From positions 1-64,000 of the forward strand of contig JAFTNW010000020.1 of NCBI GenBank assembly GCA_017451695.1: a DNA stretch of 64,000 bases, given 5' to 3'. The stretch comes from Bacteroidaceae bacterium. GTDB taxonomy: Bacteria; Bacteroidota; Bacteroidia; Bacteroidales; Bacteroidaceae. Both the position numbers and the translations under genes were made by a program. The notes under the pieces were generated by a model, which saw nothing but the letters and a program-made list of their open reading frames with translations, did not search any database and was not told the DNA's origin. Below, in pieces: positions 46,922-56,555 of this stretch; the stretch's first letter is position 1; every line of letters starts with the position of its first letter.

Positions 46922-48176
46922 TGTTGGCTGTGTTAGGTTGGTTTATTATGGTTTCTTCTTGTGTGGTTGTGTTTGTTGCTGCGGTCTTGCTCTTGTTGAG
47001 GCGTCTTACATATCGGCTTATACTGAGCATGGTACCTATGTAAACACAGTTTATAAGGGTGGATGTTCCTCCCTGGCTCACCAAGGGCAACGGCTGTCCC
47101 GTTACAGGGCCGCCCACCGATATTGTCATGTGGAGCATTGCCTGTATTACTATGATAAAGCCCATTCCCATTATGAGGAAGGCCGGGTATGGATCTTCGC
47201 ATCCGGCAGCGATGCTTCCGCAACGATAGAGCAATGTAAGGTATAGCATAATAACTATTATACCACCTATGAGCCCAAGCTCCTCAATGATTATTGCATA
47301 TATAAAATCGGAGTATGCGTGTGGAATGTTGTCGCGCTGTACCGAGTTTCCCGGGCCCTTTCCAATGAGGCCGCTTGTGGCTATTGCAATGTTGGCATAC
47401 GTGCGCTGTTCGTTACCGCTTATCTTATAATCCTTGGGTTTCACCTGCTCGCCGGTATTCACTACATCCAGAATACGGTTCTTCCAGGTGAGCGCCTTGT
47501 TGTGGATTTTGTATAATACGGTACCCTGCTTGGCGTTAATTTCATTGGGTGTGAGCATAATAGCACCAAGGAGAATTATGCCTGCAAGCGCGCAGCTGCC
47601 AATGAGTATAAGCATGTGCTTCCAATAGACACGCCCGACGAACATCATCAGGAATACCGTGGCAGCTATGATAACCACCGTCGAGAGGTTCTCCAGCAGA
47701 ATGAAACAGCATGGCACTGCACACAACAATAGTACCTTTTTCATCGCTTTAAGGTCGGTGCCCTCCTCGGTTTGCGATTGCGCAAGTACCAGCGATGTGG
47801 TCATCACGATACCCATCTTTGCAATCTCCATAGGCTGGAATTTTATACCGAATATTTCAATCCAGCGGGCACTCTCGTTTACTACGGCACCACCGAATGC
47901 AGCCCATACAAGCCCTATCATTCCCGCTATATATACAAAGAACGAGAATCGTTTTATCCACGATATTTTCATGTGATGTATAAACCACACCACTCCTACA
48001 CCCGCAATAACAAACATTGCATGGCGGGTTATCGGGTGCCAATAGTTATGCGTCTCATAGGTCTTGCGGCTGCTTGCGCTGAAAACCTCTATGAGCGACA
48101 AGGCGCACAGGATGAAGAAGATTATCCAGATAATCTTATCTCCTTTGAATATTCTTTTTGTTATACCTTTTCCCAT
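46905..48176 (-). CDS. ftsW: SEDS-family septal glycan polymerase FtsW
   Basis: A 423-residue polytopic SEDS protein that polymerises lipid II with its cognate PBP (the ftsI product here). Typical segments are SSRKTYETHNYWHP, RWIEIFGIKFQPMEIAKMGIV, the large external loop, and SDFIYAIIIEELGLIGGIIVIMLY followed by PLVSQGGTSTLINCVYIGTMLSISRY. About ten membrane helices are readable. The cytoplasmic tail is polar (Thr/Asn-rich). Confidence 0.95.
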   Translation of the reverse strand: MGKGITKRIFKGDKIIWIIFFILCALSLIEVFSASSRKTYETHNYWHPITRHAMFVIAGVGVVWFIHHMKISWIKRFSFFVYIAGMIGLVWAAFGGAVVNESARWIEIFGIKFQPMEIAKMGIVMTTSLVLAQSQTEEGTDLKAMKKVLLLCAVPCCFILLENLSTVVIIAATVFLMMFVGRVYWKHMLILIGSCALAGIILLGAIMLTPNEINAKQGTVLYKIHNKALTWKNRILDVVNTGEQVKPKDYKISGNEQRTYANIAIATSGLIGKGPGNSVQRDNIPHAYSDFIYAIIIEELGLIGGIIVIMLYLTLLYRCGSIAAGCEDPYPAFLIMGMGFIIVIQAMLHMTISVGGPVTGQPLPLVSQGGTSTLINCVYIGTMLSISRYVRRLNKSKTAATNTTTQEETIINQPNTANNEEGV

Positions 48177-48187
48177 TGTAGGTGTGA

Positions 48188-49522
48188 TTATTGCAGTTTA
48201 CATACTATATCTTTGAATTGTGTTCCCCTATCCTCGTAGCTCTTGAAAAGGTCGAAACTTGCGCAACAGGGGCTTAACAGAACGGTCTCTCCGCTCTGTG
48301 CCATCTTGCGTGCAGCCTCCACGCACTCCTGCATTGAGTGTGTATCGGCTATGGGCAGGTTGAACGAGCCGAAGAAATCGTACAGTTTCTTGTTGTCTGC
48401 ACCCAGGAATACAAGGCCGCTGCATTTTTCCTTTACAAGGTCGGCTATCTCGCTGTAATCGTTGCCCTTATCCTTGCCACCGAGTATGAGCACCGTTTTT
48501 GTCTTCATGCTTTGCAGTGCATACCAGCAACTGTTTACATTGGTTGCCTTGGAGTCGTTTATATACTCCACACCATCAATCTTTGCCACCTTCTCCAAGC
48601 GGTGTTCCACTCCTGCAAAACTGCTTAAAGCCTCTCTGATGGTCTCCTTACGTATTCCCGCCACGTTGGCCGATATTCCCGCAGCCATGGAGTTGTATAG
48701 GTTGTGCTTGCCTGTGAGGGACAACTCCTCGAGTTCCATGTTAAACGGTGTAGGCTCGGTGAATATAATCTTCTCCTCTTCGGTATATGCAGCCATGCCT
48801 CCGCTGTTTCTCTCGGCAAACGGGTATAGCTTTCCGTGCTTGTACTTCGGGAGTTCGTTCTGTATAATGGGGTCGTCGTTCCAATAGACAAAGGCGTCGT
48901 CGTGCTGTTGGTTCTGCAAAATGCGGAATTTTGCATCAACATAGTTCTGCATTTTGTGCTCATAACGGTCCATGTGGTCGGGGGTGATGTTCATGAGCAC
49001 TGCCACGTTGGCACGGAACTCATACATATTGTCGAGCTGGAAACTGCTTAACTCCACAATGTAGTAATCCTTGTCCTCCTCGGCAACCTGCAATGCCAGG
49101 CTGTTACCTATGTTGCCTGCAAGCCCCACATTGAGCCCCGCCTCGCGGAATATGTGATAAATGAGCGAGGTTGTTGTGGTCTTGCCGTTGCTGCCGGTAA
49201 TACAAATCATTTTGGCTTTTGTATATCGCCCTGCAAATTCTATCTCCGATATTATGGGTATGCCCGCATCCTTTATCTTCAAAATCATGGGAGCATCGTT
49301 GGGGATACCGGGGCTTTTTATAACCTCTCCTGCCGACAGAATGATATCCTCGCTGTGCTGTTTCTCCTCCCAGCGTATGCCATGGTCGTCAAGCATCTTT
49401 TTGTACTTGTCGGTTATGGCACCAAAGTCGGATACAAATACATCGAATCCCAATTTGTCGGCCAAAACGGCTGCACCGCAACCGCTCTCTCCTGCACCCA
49501 AAACAACTATCTTCTTTTCCAT
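48188..49522 (-). CDS. murD: UDP-N-acetylmuramoylalanine-D-glutamate ligase MurD
   Basis: Adds D-glutamate to the stem peptide. The features are VVLGAGESGCGAAVLADKLG at the start, the ATP loop CITGSNGKTTTTSLIYHIF, and the metal and substrate motifs YIVELSSFQLDNM and NITPDHMDRY. The C-terminal part is VEHRLEKVAKIDGVEYINDSKATN with LILGGKDKGNDY. It has 444 residues and follows mraY by 12 bp. Confidence 0.97.
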   Translation of the reverse strand: MEKKIVVLGAGESGCGAAVLADKLGFDVFVSDFGAITDKYKKMLDDHGIRWEEKQHSEDIILSAGEVIKSPGIPNDAPMILKIKDAGIPIISEIEFAGRYTKAKMICITGSNGKTTTTSLIYHIFREAGLNVGLAGNIGNSLALQVAEEDKDYYIVELSSFQLDNMYEFRANVAVLMNITPDHMDRYEHKMQNYVDAKFRILQNQQHDDAFVYWNDDPIIQNELPKYKHGKLYPFAERNSGGMAAYTEEEKIIFTEPTPFNMELEELSLTGKHNLYNSMAAGISANVAGIRKETIREALSSFAGVEHRLEKVAKIDGVEYINDSKATNVNSCWYALQSMKTKTVLILGGKDKGNDYSEIADLVKEKCSGLVFLGADNKKLYDFFGSFNLPIADTHSMQECVEAARKMAQSGETVLLSPCCASFDLFKSYEDRGTQFKDIVCKLQ

Positions 49523-49534
49523 CTTTTTCCCTTC

Positions 49535-50794
49535 TTATCTTACCTTTAATGTCATGAGCGTTATTGCCGCCATAATTATTGTTACAATCCAGAAACGAAT
49601 GGTAACCTTCGCCTCGTGCATAGGCTTTTTGGGCCCCTTGAATACATAACGGCATGCGCTATCGAGTTTATCGTCGGTTATTGTGTAGTGGTGATGCAGC
49701 GGTGTGCAACGGAAGAGTCGTTGTCTTATGCCCCTCTTCTTGCCGCTTTTGAAATATGCCACCTGTGCCATTACCGACAGATTTTCCACCACAAAGATTC
49801 CACAAAGCAATATCAAAAGAATTTCTTTGTGTATGAGGATGGCTATCACCGCTATTATGCCACCAATGGTGAGGCTGCCGGTATCTCCCATAAATACCTG
49901 TGCGGGGAACGAGTTGTACCACAGGAAACCAATCAACGCTCCTATGAATGCAAAGGCAAAGATTGCCACCTCCTCGCTGCCCGGCAGATACATTATATTA
50001 AGATACTCGGCCCAATTGACATGGCTCGACACATAGGCAAGCACGGCAAGTGCCACTCCTATAATGGCCGCGTTTCCGGCCAGCATGCCATCCATGCCGT
50101 CGTTCAGGTTGGCGCCATTGGACACCGCCGTAACAATGAATATTGTTACCACAACAAAGAGAATCCACCCTGCCGCATCGGCATAATCTCCACAGAACGA
50201 CATTATATCGTTATATCCCAGATTGTGGTTCTTTATAAAAGGGATTGTGGTCTTGTTCAGTTTCTCGGGCTTGCTGCGATGCTGTACCACCTCGGTTGTC
50301 TTGTTTATCTGCACCGTAACATTCTCCCTCATAACAGCCTGCGGGCTCAAGTAGAGGGTGAGTCCTATAAGCAGTCCGAGCCCCACTTGTGAAATCACCT
50401 TCACCATGCCAGGGATGCCCTCTTTGTTCTTTTTGAATGTTTTTATGTAGTCATCGGCAAATCCCACAGCACCAAGCCATAGAGTGGTTATGAGCAATAG
50501 CATAAGATACACGTTGTCCAAGCGACCTATAAGCAGGCAGGGTACAACTATTGCCACAATGATGATAAGACCACCCATTGTGGGAACACCCACTTTAAGG
50601 TTGTTCTTGTCCAGGTCGCGCAGATTTTCCGATATCTGCCTTTTCTTGAAGAAACGAATAAAGTACTCTCCGAATATGGCCGATATGAGCAGTGCAAGCA
50701 CAATGGCCGTCAATGCTCTGAACGAGGTGTAACTGAAAAGTCGGGCTCCGGGGAATCCGCTCTCTTGCAATATTTTGAAAAGGTAGTATAGCAT
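49535..50794 (-). CDS. mraY: Phospho-N-acetylmuramoyl-pentapeptide-transferase MraY
   Basis: Forms lipid I on undecaprenyl phosphate. Ten membrane helices are expected. The family motifs GVPTMGGLIIIVAIVVPCLLIGR, AVGFADDYIKTFKKNKEGIPG (catalytic Asp pair), ATVSNGANLNDGMDGMLAG-like VTAVSNGANLNDGMDGMLAG, and HKEILLILLCGIFVVENLSV with RCTPLHHHY are present. At 419 residues it is longer than E. coli MraY (360), because of an extra periplasmic stretch after residue 165 (about 165-205), as in other Bacteroidota. Confidence 0.96.
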   Translation of the reverse strand: MLYYLFKILQESGFPGARLFSYTSFRALTAIVLALLISAIFGEYFIRFFKKRQISENLRDLDKNNLKVGVPTMGGLIIIVAIVVPCLLIGRLDNVYLMLLLITTLWLGAVGFADDYIKTFKKNKEGIPGMVKVISQVGLGLLIGLTLYLSPQAVMRENVTVQINKTTEVVQHRSKPEKLNKTTIPFIKNHNLGYNDIMSFCGDYADAAGWILFVVVTIFIVTAVSNGANLNDGMDGMLAGNAAIIGVALAVLAYVSSHVNWAEYLNIMYLPGSEEVAIFAFAFIGALIGFLWYNSFPAQVFMGDTGSLTIGGIIAVIAILIHKEILLILLCGIFVVENLSVMAQVAYFKSGKKRGIRQRLFRCTPLHHHYTITDDKLDSACRYVFKGPKKPMHEAKVTIRFWIVTIIMAAITLMTLKVR

Positions 50795-50809
50795 AACTCC
50801 TTATTTATA

Positions 50810-52264
50810 TTATATATTAAAAAACTCCTTTATTACCTCTTTGTCGTCAAAGTGGTGTTTCACGCCTTTTATATCCTGATAATTCTCGTGCCCTTTGCCG
50901 GCCACAACCACCACATCGCCCTTCTGTGCAAGTGTGCAGGCTGTTCTTATGGCCTCTTTTCTGTCGGTTATGGCAAGCACGTTTCTTCTTTGCTCGTCGG
51001 TGAGTCCTGCAAGCATATCGTTGATGATGTCCTGTGGCTCCTCGAATCGCGGGTTATCCGATGTTATGATAACCTTGTTGCTGCCTTTAACAGCCTCTTG
51101 TGCCATAAGGGGGCGTTTGCCCTTGTCGCGGTTGCCTCCCGCGCCCACAACGGTTATTACATTACCGCGGCCGCGTACCACCTCGTTCACCGTGCCCAAC
51201 ACATTCTTGATGGCATCGGGGGTGTGCGCGTAATCCACAATTGCGGCTGCGCCATTGGGAGAGTGTATGGTTTCGAATCGTCCCGAAACCGGTTTCAAGG
51301 TGCTCAATACGCGCAACACCTCGTCGGGTTCTTTACCAAGCTCCACTGCTGCACCGAATATGGCAAGCAGATTGCTCACATTGAATCTTCCTGTGAGTTG
51401 GGTGGCAAACTCTCTGTTATTGAATTCGAGAATCATGCCATCGAGGTGTGTCTCTATCATGCGCCCCTTGTAATCGCTCAATGTGCGTGTAGAGTATTTC
51501 TTTATGTCGGCACGCGTGTTCTGTACCATCACAGGGCCGTTCTTGTCGTCTATGTTAGTTATTGCAAAGGCATCGCGTGGCAGTGTGTCGAAGAAACTCT
51601 TCTTGCATTTCAGGTAGTTGTCCATTGTTTCATGGAAGTCCATGTGGTCGCGAGTGAGGTTTGTGAAAATACCTCCGGCAAAGCGAAGGCCGCCTACACG
51701 CTTTTGTGCAAGGGCGTGTGAACTCACCTCCATAAAGGCATATTCGCACCCTTTGTCGGCCATCTGCCCCAGCAGACTGTTGAGGCTCACTGCATCGGGG
51801 GTGGTGTGTGTGGCGGGGTAGGGTGTTCCATCGATGTAGTTGCACACGGTAGATATCAATCCGCATTTGTGCCCCATTGCGCGGAAAAGTTCGTACAGCA
51901 GGGTTGCGATGGTGGTTTTCCCGTTAGTGCCTGTAACACCCACAAGTTTCAGCCTCTCGCTGGGGTTGCCGTAGAATGTGGTTGCAAGCTCTCCTGTAAT
52001 GTCCTGTGCGTTAGGTACCTTTATGTAGGCCTTTTCGGGGTGCAGTTGCTCGGGCATGGTTTCGCATACTATTGCCACGGCTCCCTGCTCCTCGGCTGCG
52101 CCGATGAATTGGTGCCCATCGGCCTGTGTGCCCTTAATGGCAATGAAGGCATCGCCCGGTTTCACCTTGCGCGAATCAATGTTCACACCTGTTATGTTTA
52201 CCTCCTCTTTGGGCAGTACTATCTGTGTGTATTGTATATTTCTTATAAGTTCGTTTAATCTCAT
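50810..52264 (-). CDS. murE: UDP-MurNAc-tripeptide ligase MurE (meso-diaminopimelate type)
   Basis: Adds the third amino acid of the stem peptide. The ATP loop [19 protein letters not shown], the substrate motif [12 protein letters not shown], and the carbamylated-lysine region are present. The specificity signature DNPR (in [14 protein letters not shown], near residue 403) indicates meso-diaminopimelate as the substrate rather than lysine. The protein has 484 residues. It lies 11 bp after the PBP gene. murF, which normally acts next, is not in the window. Confidence 0.97.
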   Translation of the reverse strand: MRLNELIRNIQYTQIVLPKEEVNITGVNIDSRKVKPGDAFIAIKGTQADGHQFIGAAEEQGAVAIVCETMPEQLHPEKAYIKVPNAQDITGELATTFYGNPSERLKLVGVTGTNGKTTIATLLYELFRAMGHKCGLISTVCNYIDGTPYPATHTTPDAVSLNSLLGQMADKGCEYAFMEVSSHALAQKRVGGLRFAGGIFTNLTRDHMDFHETMDNYLKCKKSFFDTLPRDAFAITNIDDKNGPVMVQNTRADIKKYSTRTLSDYKGRMIETHLDGMILEFNNREFATQLTGRFNVSNLLAIFGAAVELGKEPDEVLRVLSTLKPVSGRFETIHSPNGAAAIVDYAHTPDAIKNVLGTVNEVVRGRGNVITVVGAGGNRDKGKRPLMAQEAVKGSNKVIITSDNPRFEEPQDIINDMLAGLTDEQRRNVLAITDRKEAIRTACTLAQKGDVVVVAGKGHENYQDIKGVKHHFDDKEVIKEFFNI

Positions 52265-52275
52265 AAATTCTCCTT

Positions 52276-54498
52276 TTATGGTTCAAGTTTAAGCAAAATG
52301 TATGCGCCTTTTTGTGCTTTTTCGCCGGCTTTGATACTCTGTTCGGCAACACGTCCGTATCCGCTTATTCTGGCTTTGAGTCCGGCCCTCTTTGTAAGGT
52401 AAAGAGCATCTTTTGCTCCCATGCCTTTTACATTGGGCACCTTGTCTGTCTCAAATTCAATCTCGTTGAATACAATAGTGTTGCTGTCTTTATTTACAAC
52501 GCCCCATTGGGGTTCCTGTGAGTATGATGTACGAAAATCGCTCTCTATGCCTATGTTTATCTCGTCTATCAGATAGCTTGTGGCATTCATGTTGCCGTTT
52601 TTTATCGCGGGCAGTAGTGAATTTATTGTATCTTTACCTTCGGCAAGGGGGGCGCGTTTGTGCTTTGCCATTATTTTTTCGGCAATCTCCTTGAATACAA
52701 CTCCCGATGTCATTCCTCCCGAGCGCGGTGCTTTGTTGTTTACCATCTGCACGATGCAGGTATATTGGGGCTCATCGGCGGGGAAGAATCCGCAGAAGCT
52801 CAACAGGTACTCTATGGGAGAATAGTCGTATCTGCCGTTCTTTGCAATTCGTGCGGTGCCTGTTTTGCCTGCCGATACAAACTCCTTGGTTTTTGCTTTG
52901 TCGCCTGTGCCATCCTCGGCATTCACTACCTCTATAAGCATCTTGGTAAGAGCCTCGGTGGTGGTGGGTGCCAGCACTCCTTCTTTGATTACTTCGGGTG
53001 CGAACTCCTTGATGGTTTCGCCATCTTTCACTATTCCTTTTACCAATCTTGGTTTCATGAGGTCTCCGCCATTGGCAATGGTGTTGTAGAATGCCACCAT
53101 GTTAACAGCTGTCATCATTGATGCGTAGCCGTAGGAGAGCGAAACAAGGTCGGCAAGCGACCAACTTTTTCTTGCCGGTGTTGCAAAGTAGGGTGTAGCC
53201 TCCGATTCAATCAGGTTGAAATTCATGTTCATGCCCAGCTCCTTCAACTTGTTGGTAAAGGTCTTGGCATCGTTCTTGAATCCGTTGTTTATAATCTCGC
53301 CCATACCTACGTTTGAGGAGTATTTCAACACCTCGGTTATGCTGTAATGTGTGGTCCCTGCCTTGGGCTTGTGCGTGTCGCTGATGCTCTTTCTTCCATA
53401 AAAGCGGTGTGCTCCGTTGTGGTGTGGCACCGAGTCGTCGGGCGATATTCTGCCCTCCTCCAACGCTGCGGCAAGTGCCACGGTCTTGAATATTGAGCCG
53501 GGCTCCATGAGGTTACACAGAGCGAGGTTTGGTGTTTTGCTGTATTCAGTCTGTTCGTTTGTCTCAATGTATATCCCCTCGCCTGCCTTTGTGAGGTTTA
53601 CAATGGCTTTTATATCGCCGGTCTTTACCTCCATGAGTATAGCCCAGCCTGCCATGGCATCGCGCATGACAAGCTGGTTGCGCAAAGCCTTTTCGCAGAT
53701 GTCCTGCATCTCCACATTAAGCGTTGTCTGCACATCCACTCCGTTGTGTGCGGGTTTGTTTACTCTTAAACGCGATTTCTCTTGCCATCCGCTGCCGTTC
53801 TCACCACGTAGCAGCGAGTCGTACTTTTTCTCAAGTCCGTATGTTACATTGAACTTCTTGCCTTTTTTGTCCTCGCTTGCAACTATGTCGCCAAGCGTGC
53901 TCTTGGCAAGTGAGCCGAAAACCTTTTTTCTGTCTATGAAATCCTTTGCAATGAGTCCCGAGTATGCCGAGGAAAGGTTCATTATGGGCAGTTTCTTTAT
54001 ATCCTTGTACTGCGAGTATGTGATATATTGCGGGCCGGGGCACAAGGGGTATTCGCGGCGGCCGCTTCCGCGTCGGCGGTTTATGTTCAGTCCTTCGCGC
54101 AAGTGTTTCTCAAACTCCTTTGCGCTCCAACGAGGCAGTATTTGGGCCAGTCCTCTTGACAATTCTGCAACATCGGCATCCCATATCGAGTCTTTCTTGG
54201 CTCTCACTCTTTTTTCTGTTTTCTTGCTGTTGGGGTCGGTGTAGTCGAAGTCTATGAAAATGCGATACTTTACAAGGCTGCTCACAAGTATTTCGCCGTT
54301 GTCGCTCAATATGTTTCCACGCTTTGCGGGTATCGTTTTGTTGTATGTTATGTTCTTTTTGCGCACCTCGTTCCAGTAGTCGCGCTCCTTGAACATCACG
54401 AACCCGGCTTTCACCATTATGACAATGCCCCACAACCCGAACAGGAACAGCACGAGTATCTTGAAACGGAATATTATGTCTTTCTTGAATGTGAACAT
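52276..54498 (-). CDS. ftsI: Septal penicillin-binding protein (FtsI/PBP3 type) with PASTA domain
   Basis: A 740-residue class B PBP. One N-terminal membrane anchor (about 12-33) is followed by the pedestal region with [17 protein letters not shown]. The transpeptidase domain has the active-site SxxK as SIFK (about 333), SxN as SSN (about 393) and KTG in AGKTGTARI (about 542). The last 60 residues form one PASTA domain ([27 protein letters not shown]), as is usual for Bacteroidota FtsI and unlike E. coli. It acts with FtsW in septal wall synthesis. Confidence 0.96.
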   Translation of the reverse strand: MFTFKKDIIFRFKILVLFLFGLWGIVIMVKAGFVMFKERDYWNEVRKKNITYNKTIPAKRGNILSDNGEILVSSLVKYRIFIDFDYTDPNSKKTEKRVRAKKDSIWDADVAELSRGLAQILPRWSAKEFEKHLREGLNINRRRGSGRREYPLCPGPQYITYSQYKDIKKLPIMNLSSAYSGLIAKDFIDRKKVFGSLAKSTLGDIVASEDKKGKKFNVTYGLEKKYDSLLRGENGSGWQEKSRLRVNKPAHNGVDVQTTLNVEMQDICEKALRNQLVMRDAMAGWAILMEVKTGDIKAIVNLTKAGEGIYIETNEQTEYSKTPNLALCNLMEPGSIFKTVALAAALEEGRISPDDSVPHHNGAHRFYGRKSISDTHKPKAGTTHYSITEVLKYSSNVGMGEIINNGFKNDAKTFTNKLKELGMNMNFNLIESEATPYFATPARKSWSLADLVSLSYGYASMMTAVNMVAFYNTIANGGDLMKPRLVKGIVKDGETIKEFAPEVIKEGVLAPTTTEALTKMLIEVVNAEDGTGDKAKTKEFVSAGKTGTARIAKNGRYDYSPIEYLLSFCGFFPADEPQYTCIVQMVNNKAPRSGGMTSGVVFKEIAEKIMAKHKRAPLAEGKDTINSLLPAIKNGNMNATSYLIDEINIGIESDFRTSYSQEPQWGVVNKDSNTIVFNEIEFETDKVPNVKGMGAKDALYLTKRAGLKARISGYGRVAEQSIKAGEKAQKGAYILLKLEP

Positions 54499-54499
54499 T

Positions 54500-54844
54500 T
54501 TAATCTATTGTGTATGGTGGTTGTGTTGCAGTTTTAAGTTCGCTGTTGTTCTCCTTTATATAATTCTCGATATTGGATTGTCGGCTTTTGTCCGAGAATT
54601 CGCTTTTGCGTGTCAGCAGGTCGTATCGCAGGTCGAGCCTCACTTTTTTCAGGTGTTCAATTTCTCGCAATTCCTGCTGGAACGCATACCTGTTGCTCAC
54701 ATATATGAATGCATATATAACGATTATGCCAAGCAGCCATGCATTGTTCAGAAAAATCTCGTTGTCGAGGATTCTGCCGCCGAATATGTAGCTCATGAAG
54801 CCACCTTTCTTCTTCTTTTTCTTTTTGTTTGTTGTTTCGCTCAT
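54500..54844 (-). CDS. FtsL-like division protein
   Basis: A 114-residue bitopic protein. It has a Lys-rich cytoplasmic start (MSETTNKKKKKKKGG), one membrane segment (AWLLGIIVIYAFIYVSN) and a periplasmic coiled-coil-like stretch (ELREIEHLKKVRLDLRYDLLTRKSEF). Size, topology and location between rsmH and ftsI are those of FtsL. Sequence alone is too variable to prove it, so the symbol is left empty. Confidence 0.8.
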   Translation of the reverse strand: MSETTNKKKKKKKGGFMSYIFGGRILDNEIFLNNAWLLGIIVIYAFIYVSNRYAFQQELREIEHLKKVRLDLRYDLLTRKSEFSDKSRQSNIENYIKENNSELKTATQPPYTID

Positions 54845-54846
54845 CG

Positions 54847-55758
54847 TTATGCCTCCTTTTTAATAGCGATTCTCAATTTTGCACTGCGCGATCGCGGGTT
54901 GCGCTCCTGTTCCTCAGCCGTGGGTATGATAACCTTCTGCATGTCGAACGGCGAGGTCGTTCGACCGAAAAAATCTTTTTCTATAATACCATCGATGTTG
55001 CCGCTTTTCATGAAGTTCTTTACCAAACGGTCCTCCAATGAATGGTAGGTTATGATCACCAATCTGCCACCTGGTTTCAGCAACTCGCCCGCCTGTGTGA
55101 GCATCTCTTTTAGAGCGTCCATCTCGTGGTTTATCTCGATGCGCAGTGCCTGAAAAACCTTTGCAAGCTCCTTTTTCTCTCTTTGCGGCGGGCAGAAGGG
55201 CTTTGCGGCTTCTATAAGGTCGTTTACCCGCTTGAAGGGTTTTTCGGCGCGTCTCTTAACTATTGTTGCAGCCAGCTTGCGGGCGCAGTTGAGCTCGCCA
55301 TATAGTTTGAATATTCTTGCAAGCTCCTGTTCGGTGGCGTTGTTCAGCAGGTCGGCTGCTGTTTCGCCGCCACGTTTGTTCATGCGCATATCGAGATCGG
55401 CGTCGAATCGGAAAGAAAATCCACGTGTCTCGTCGTCAAAGTGGTGTCCCGAAACGCCGAGGTCGGCAAGCAGCGCATCAATCTCCGTGGCATTGTGGTA
55501 GCGGAGGAAATTGTAAAGGAAACGGAAATTGCCCCTTACAAATGTGAAGCGTTTGTCATCGGGCGCATTCTTTTCGGCATCCTCGTCCTGGTCAAAGCTA
55601 TACAAGTGTCCTTGCTTACCAAGGCGCGAGAGAATCTCGCGCGAGTGGCCGCCGCCGCCAAATGTAACATCAACACAGATGTCATTCTTTGCAATCTTCA
55701 TCCCATCGACGCTCTCGCACAGCATTACCGGTGTGTGATATACAAGTTCCTCACTCAT
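54847..55758 (-). CDS. rsmH: 16S rRNA (cytosine1402-N4)-methyltransferase RsmH
   Basis: Methylates C1402 in the ribosomal P site. It has YHTPVMLCESVDGM, the SAM-binding VDVTFGGGGHSREILSRL, and ADLGVSGHHFDDETRGFSFRFDADLDMRMN. The C-terminal pattern is FQALRIEINHEMDALKEML...PGGRLVIITYHSLEDRLVKNFM, ending in RNPRSRSAKLRIAIK. It has 303 residues and overlaps mraZ by 8 bp. Confidence 0.98.
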   Translation of the reverse strand: MSEELVYHTPVMLCESVDGMKIAKNDICVDVTFGGGGHSREILSRLGKQGHLYSFDQDEDAEKNAPDDKRFTFVRGNFRFLYNFLRYHNATEIDALLADLGVSGHHFDDETRGFSFRFDADLDMRMNKRGGETAADLLNNATEQELARIFKLYGELNCARKLAATIVKRRAEKPFKRVNDLIEAAKPFCPPQREKKELAKVFQALRIEINHEMDALKEMLTQAGELLKPGGRLVIITYHSLEDRLVKNFMKSGNIDGIIEKDFFGRTTSPFDMQKVIIPTAEEQERNPRSRSAKLRIAIKKEA

Positions 55759-56215
55759 TGCTGCCTCCTTTCTCTGCTGTCATTATTTTTTCCAGCTCGT
55801 TGCTGAACTCTTCGGGGCTCATAAAGGGCTTGTCGAGCTTCTCCTTTGCCCAAATCTCTATGGTGTCGTCCATACCTATGAAACGAACCTCTTGCTCTAT
55901 GGCTGCCATTTTTAGATAGCGTTTGGGTAGCAATATGCGCCCGTTGCTGTCTATGTGCAGTTCCTCGACATCGGCCACAAATTGCCGAAAAATCATCTGG
56001 TGCTTTGCGTTCCACTTGTCGAGGCGGCTGCGCAGCAGGTTCAGTTGCTCGTTCCAGCTCTCCATTGGGTAGAGTACAAGGCAATCTTGGTAAACATCCT
56101 TGCGCAACATCACCGTGTCGCAAGCTCCGGCCTGCAACAAGCGACGAAAACAAGCGGGTAGGAACACTCTGCCCTTGCTGTCTGTCTTTGCCTCTATGTT
56201 ACCAATAAAACGCAT
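55751..56215 (-). CDS. mraZ: Transcriptional regulator MraZ
   Basis: MraZ is the DNA-binding repressor encoded first in most dcw clusters. It has 154 residues with two SpoVT/AbrB-like modules: MRFIGNIEAKTDSKGRVFLPACFRRLL and, about 75 residues later, EELHIDSNGRILLPKRYLKMAAIEQEVRFIGMDD, each with the conserved D-x-x-GR motif. The likely operator, two TGGGGAATTG repeats, is found in the promoter 100-130 bp upstream of the start codon. Confidence 0.96.
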   Translation of the reverse strand: MRFIGNIEAKTDSKGRVFLPACFRRLLQAGACDTVMLRKDVYQDCLVLYPMESWNEQLNLLRSRLDKWNAKHQMIFRQFVADVEELHIDSNGRILLPKRYLKMAAIEQEVRFIGMDDTIEIWAKEKLDKPFMSPEEFSNELEKIMTAEKGGSNE

Positions 56216-56310
56216 ATCAATATTTTCTGGAATTGGGGAGAAAGTGGCTCTGAATATGTTTTGAGCATGTTTTTCCCGCAGATTCTATAGCCAATGTAGA
56301 TAATTCGTTT

Positions 56311-56342
56311 CAAAATTACACAATTCCCCACAATTCCCCACC
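56311..56342 (-). promoter_or_regulatory. mraZ promoter with MraZ-box direct repeats
   Basis: On the minus strand two exact copies of TGGGGAATTG (56331-56340 and 56321-56330) stand head to tail with a 10-bp period and are followed by TG and then TAATTTTG (56311-56318), an exact TAnnTTTG -7 box. MraZ proteins are known to bind direct repeats of a GTGG/TGGG core with this period. The repeats fill the spacer of the promoter, which suits repression by the gene product. The other 210 bp up to 56555 hold only the peptidase-gene terminator and nothing else that I can identify. Confidence 0.75.
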
Positions 56343-56493
56343 ATAAAAGCAAAATAATTTTTGCCAAAGTTTTCAACAACTTGTTAATAATCTTATGTAG
56401 CTGAAAATAAGCCTGTTGTCAAAGGGGTGCAATGGTGGGGCAAAGTGTCAATAACAGAGAGTTCCTGGGATGGCAGAATCTATCAATCGGGAC

Positions 56494-56535
56494 ATAAAAA
56501 ATCAGTCTGTGCCGCGGCACAGACTGATTTTTTAT
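56494..56535 (-). terminator. Terminator of the C1-peptidase gene
   Basis: A 42-bp perfect palindrome with arms ATAAAAAATCAGTCTGTGCCG and complement ends 20 bp before the peptidase stop codon on the plus coordinate, that is, downstream of it on the minus strand. Confidence 0.85.
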
Positions 56536-56555
56536 ATATAAACTTTTTCTTTTTT

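Noticed and set aside
49616..50392. 258-codon plus-strand frame opposite mraY
   Set aside because: Shadow of mraY codons. Cys- and His-rich low-quality translation with no membrane or domain pattern.
56431..56447. Further MraZ-like box (TGGTGGGGCAAAG) on the plus strand
   Set aside because: Single, in the other orientation and over 90 bp from the repeats, so it is probably chance.
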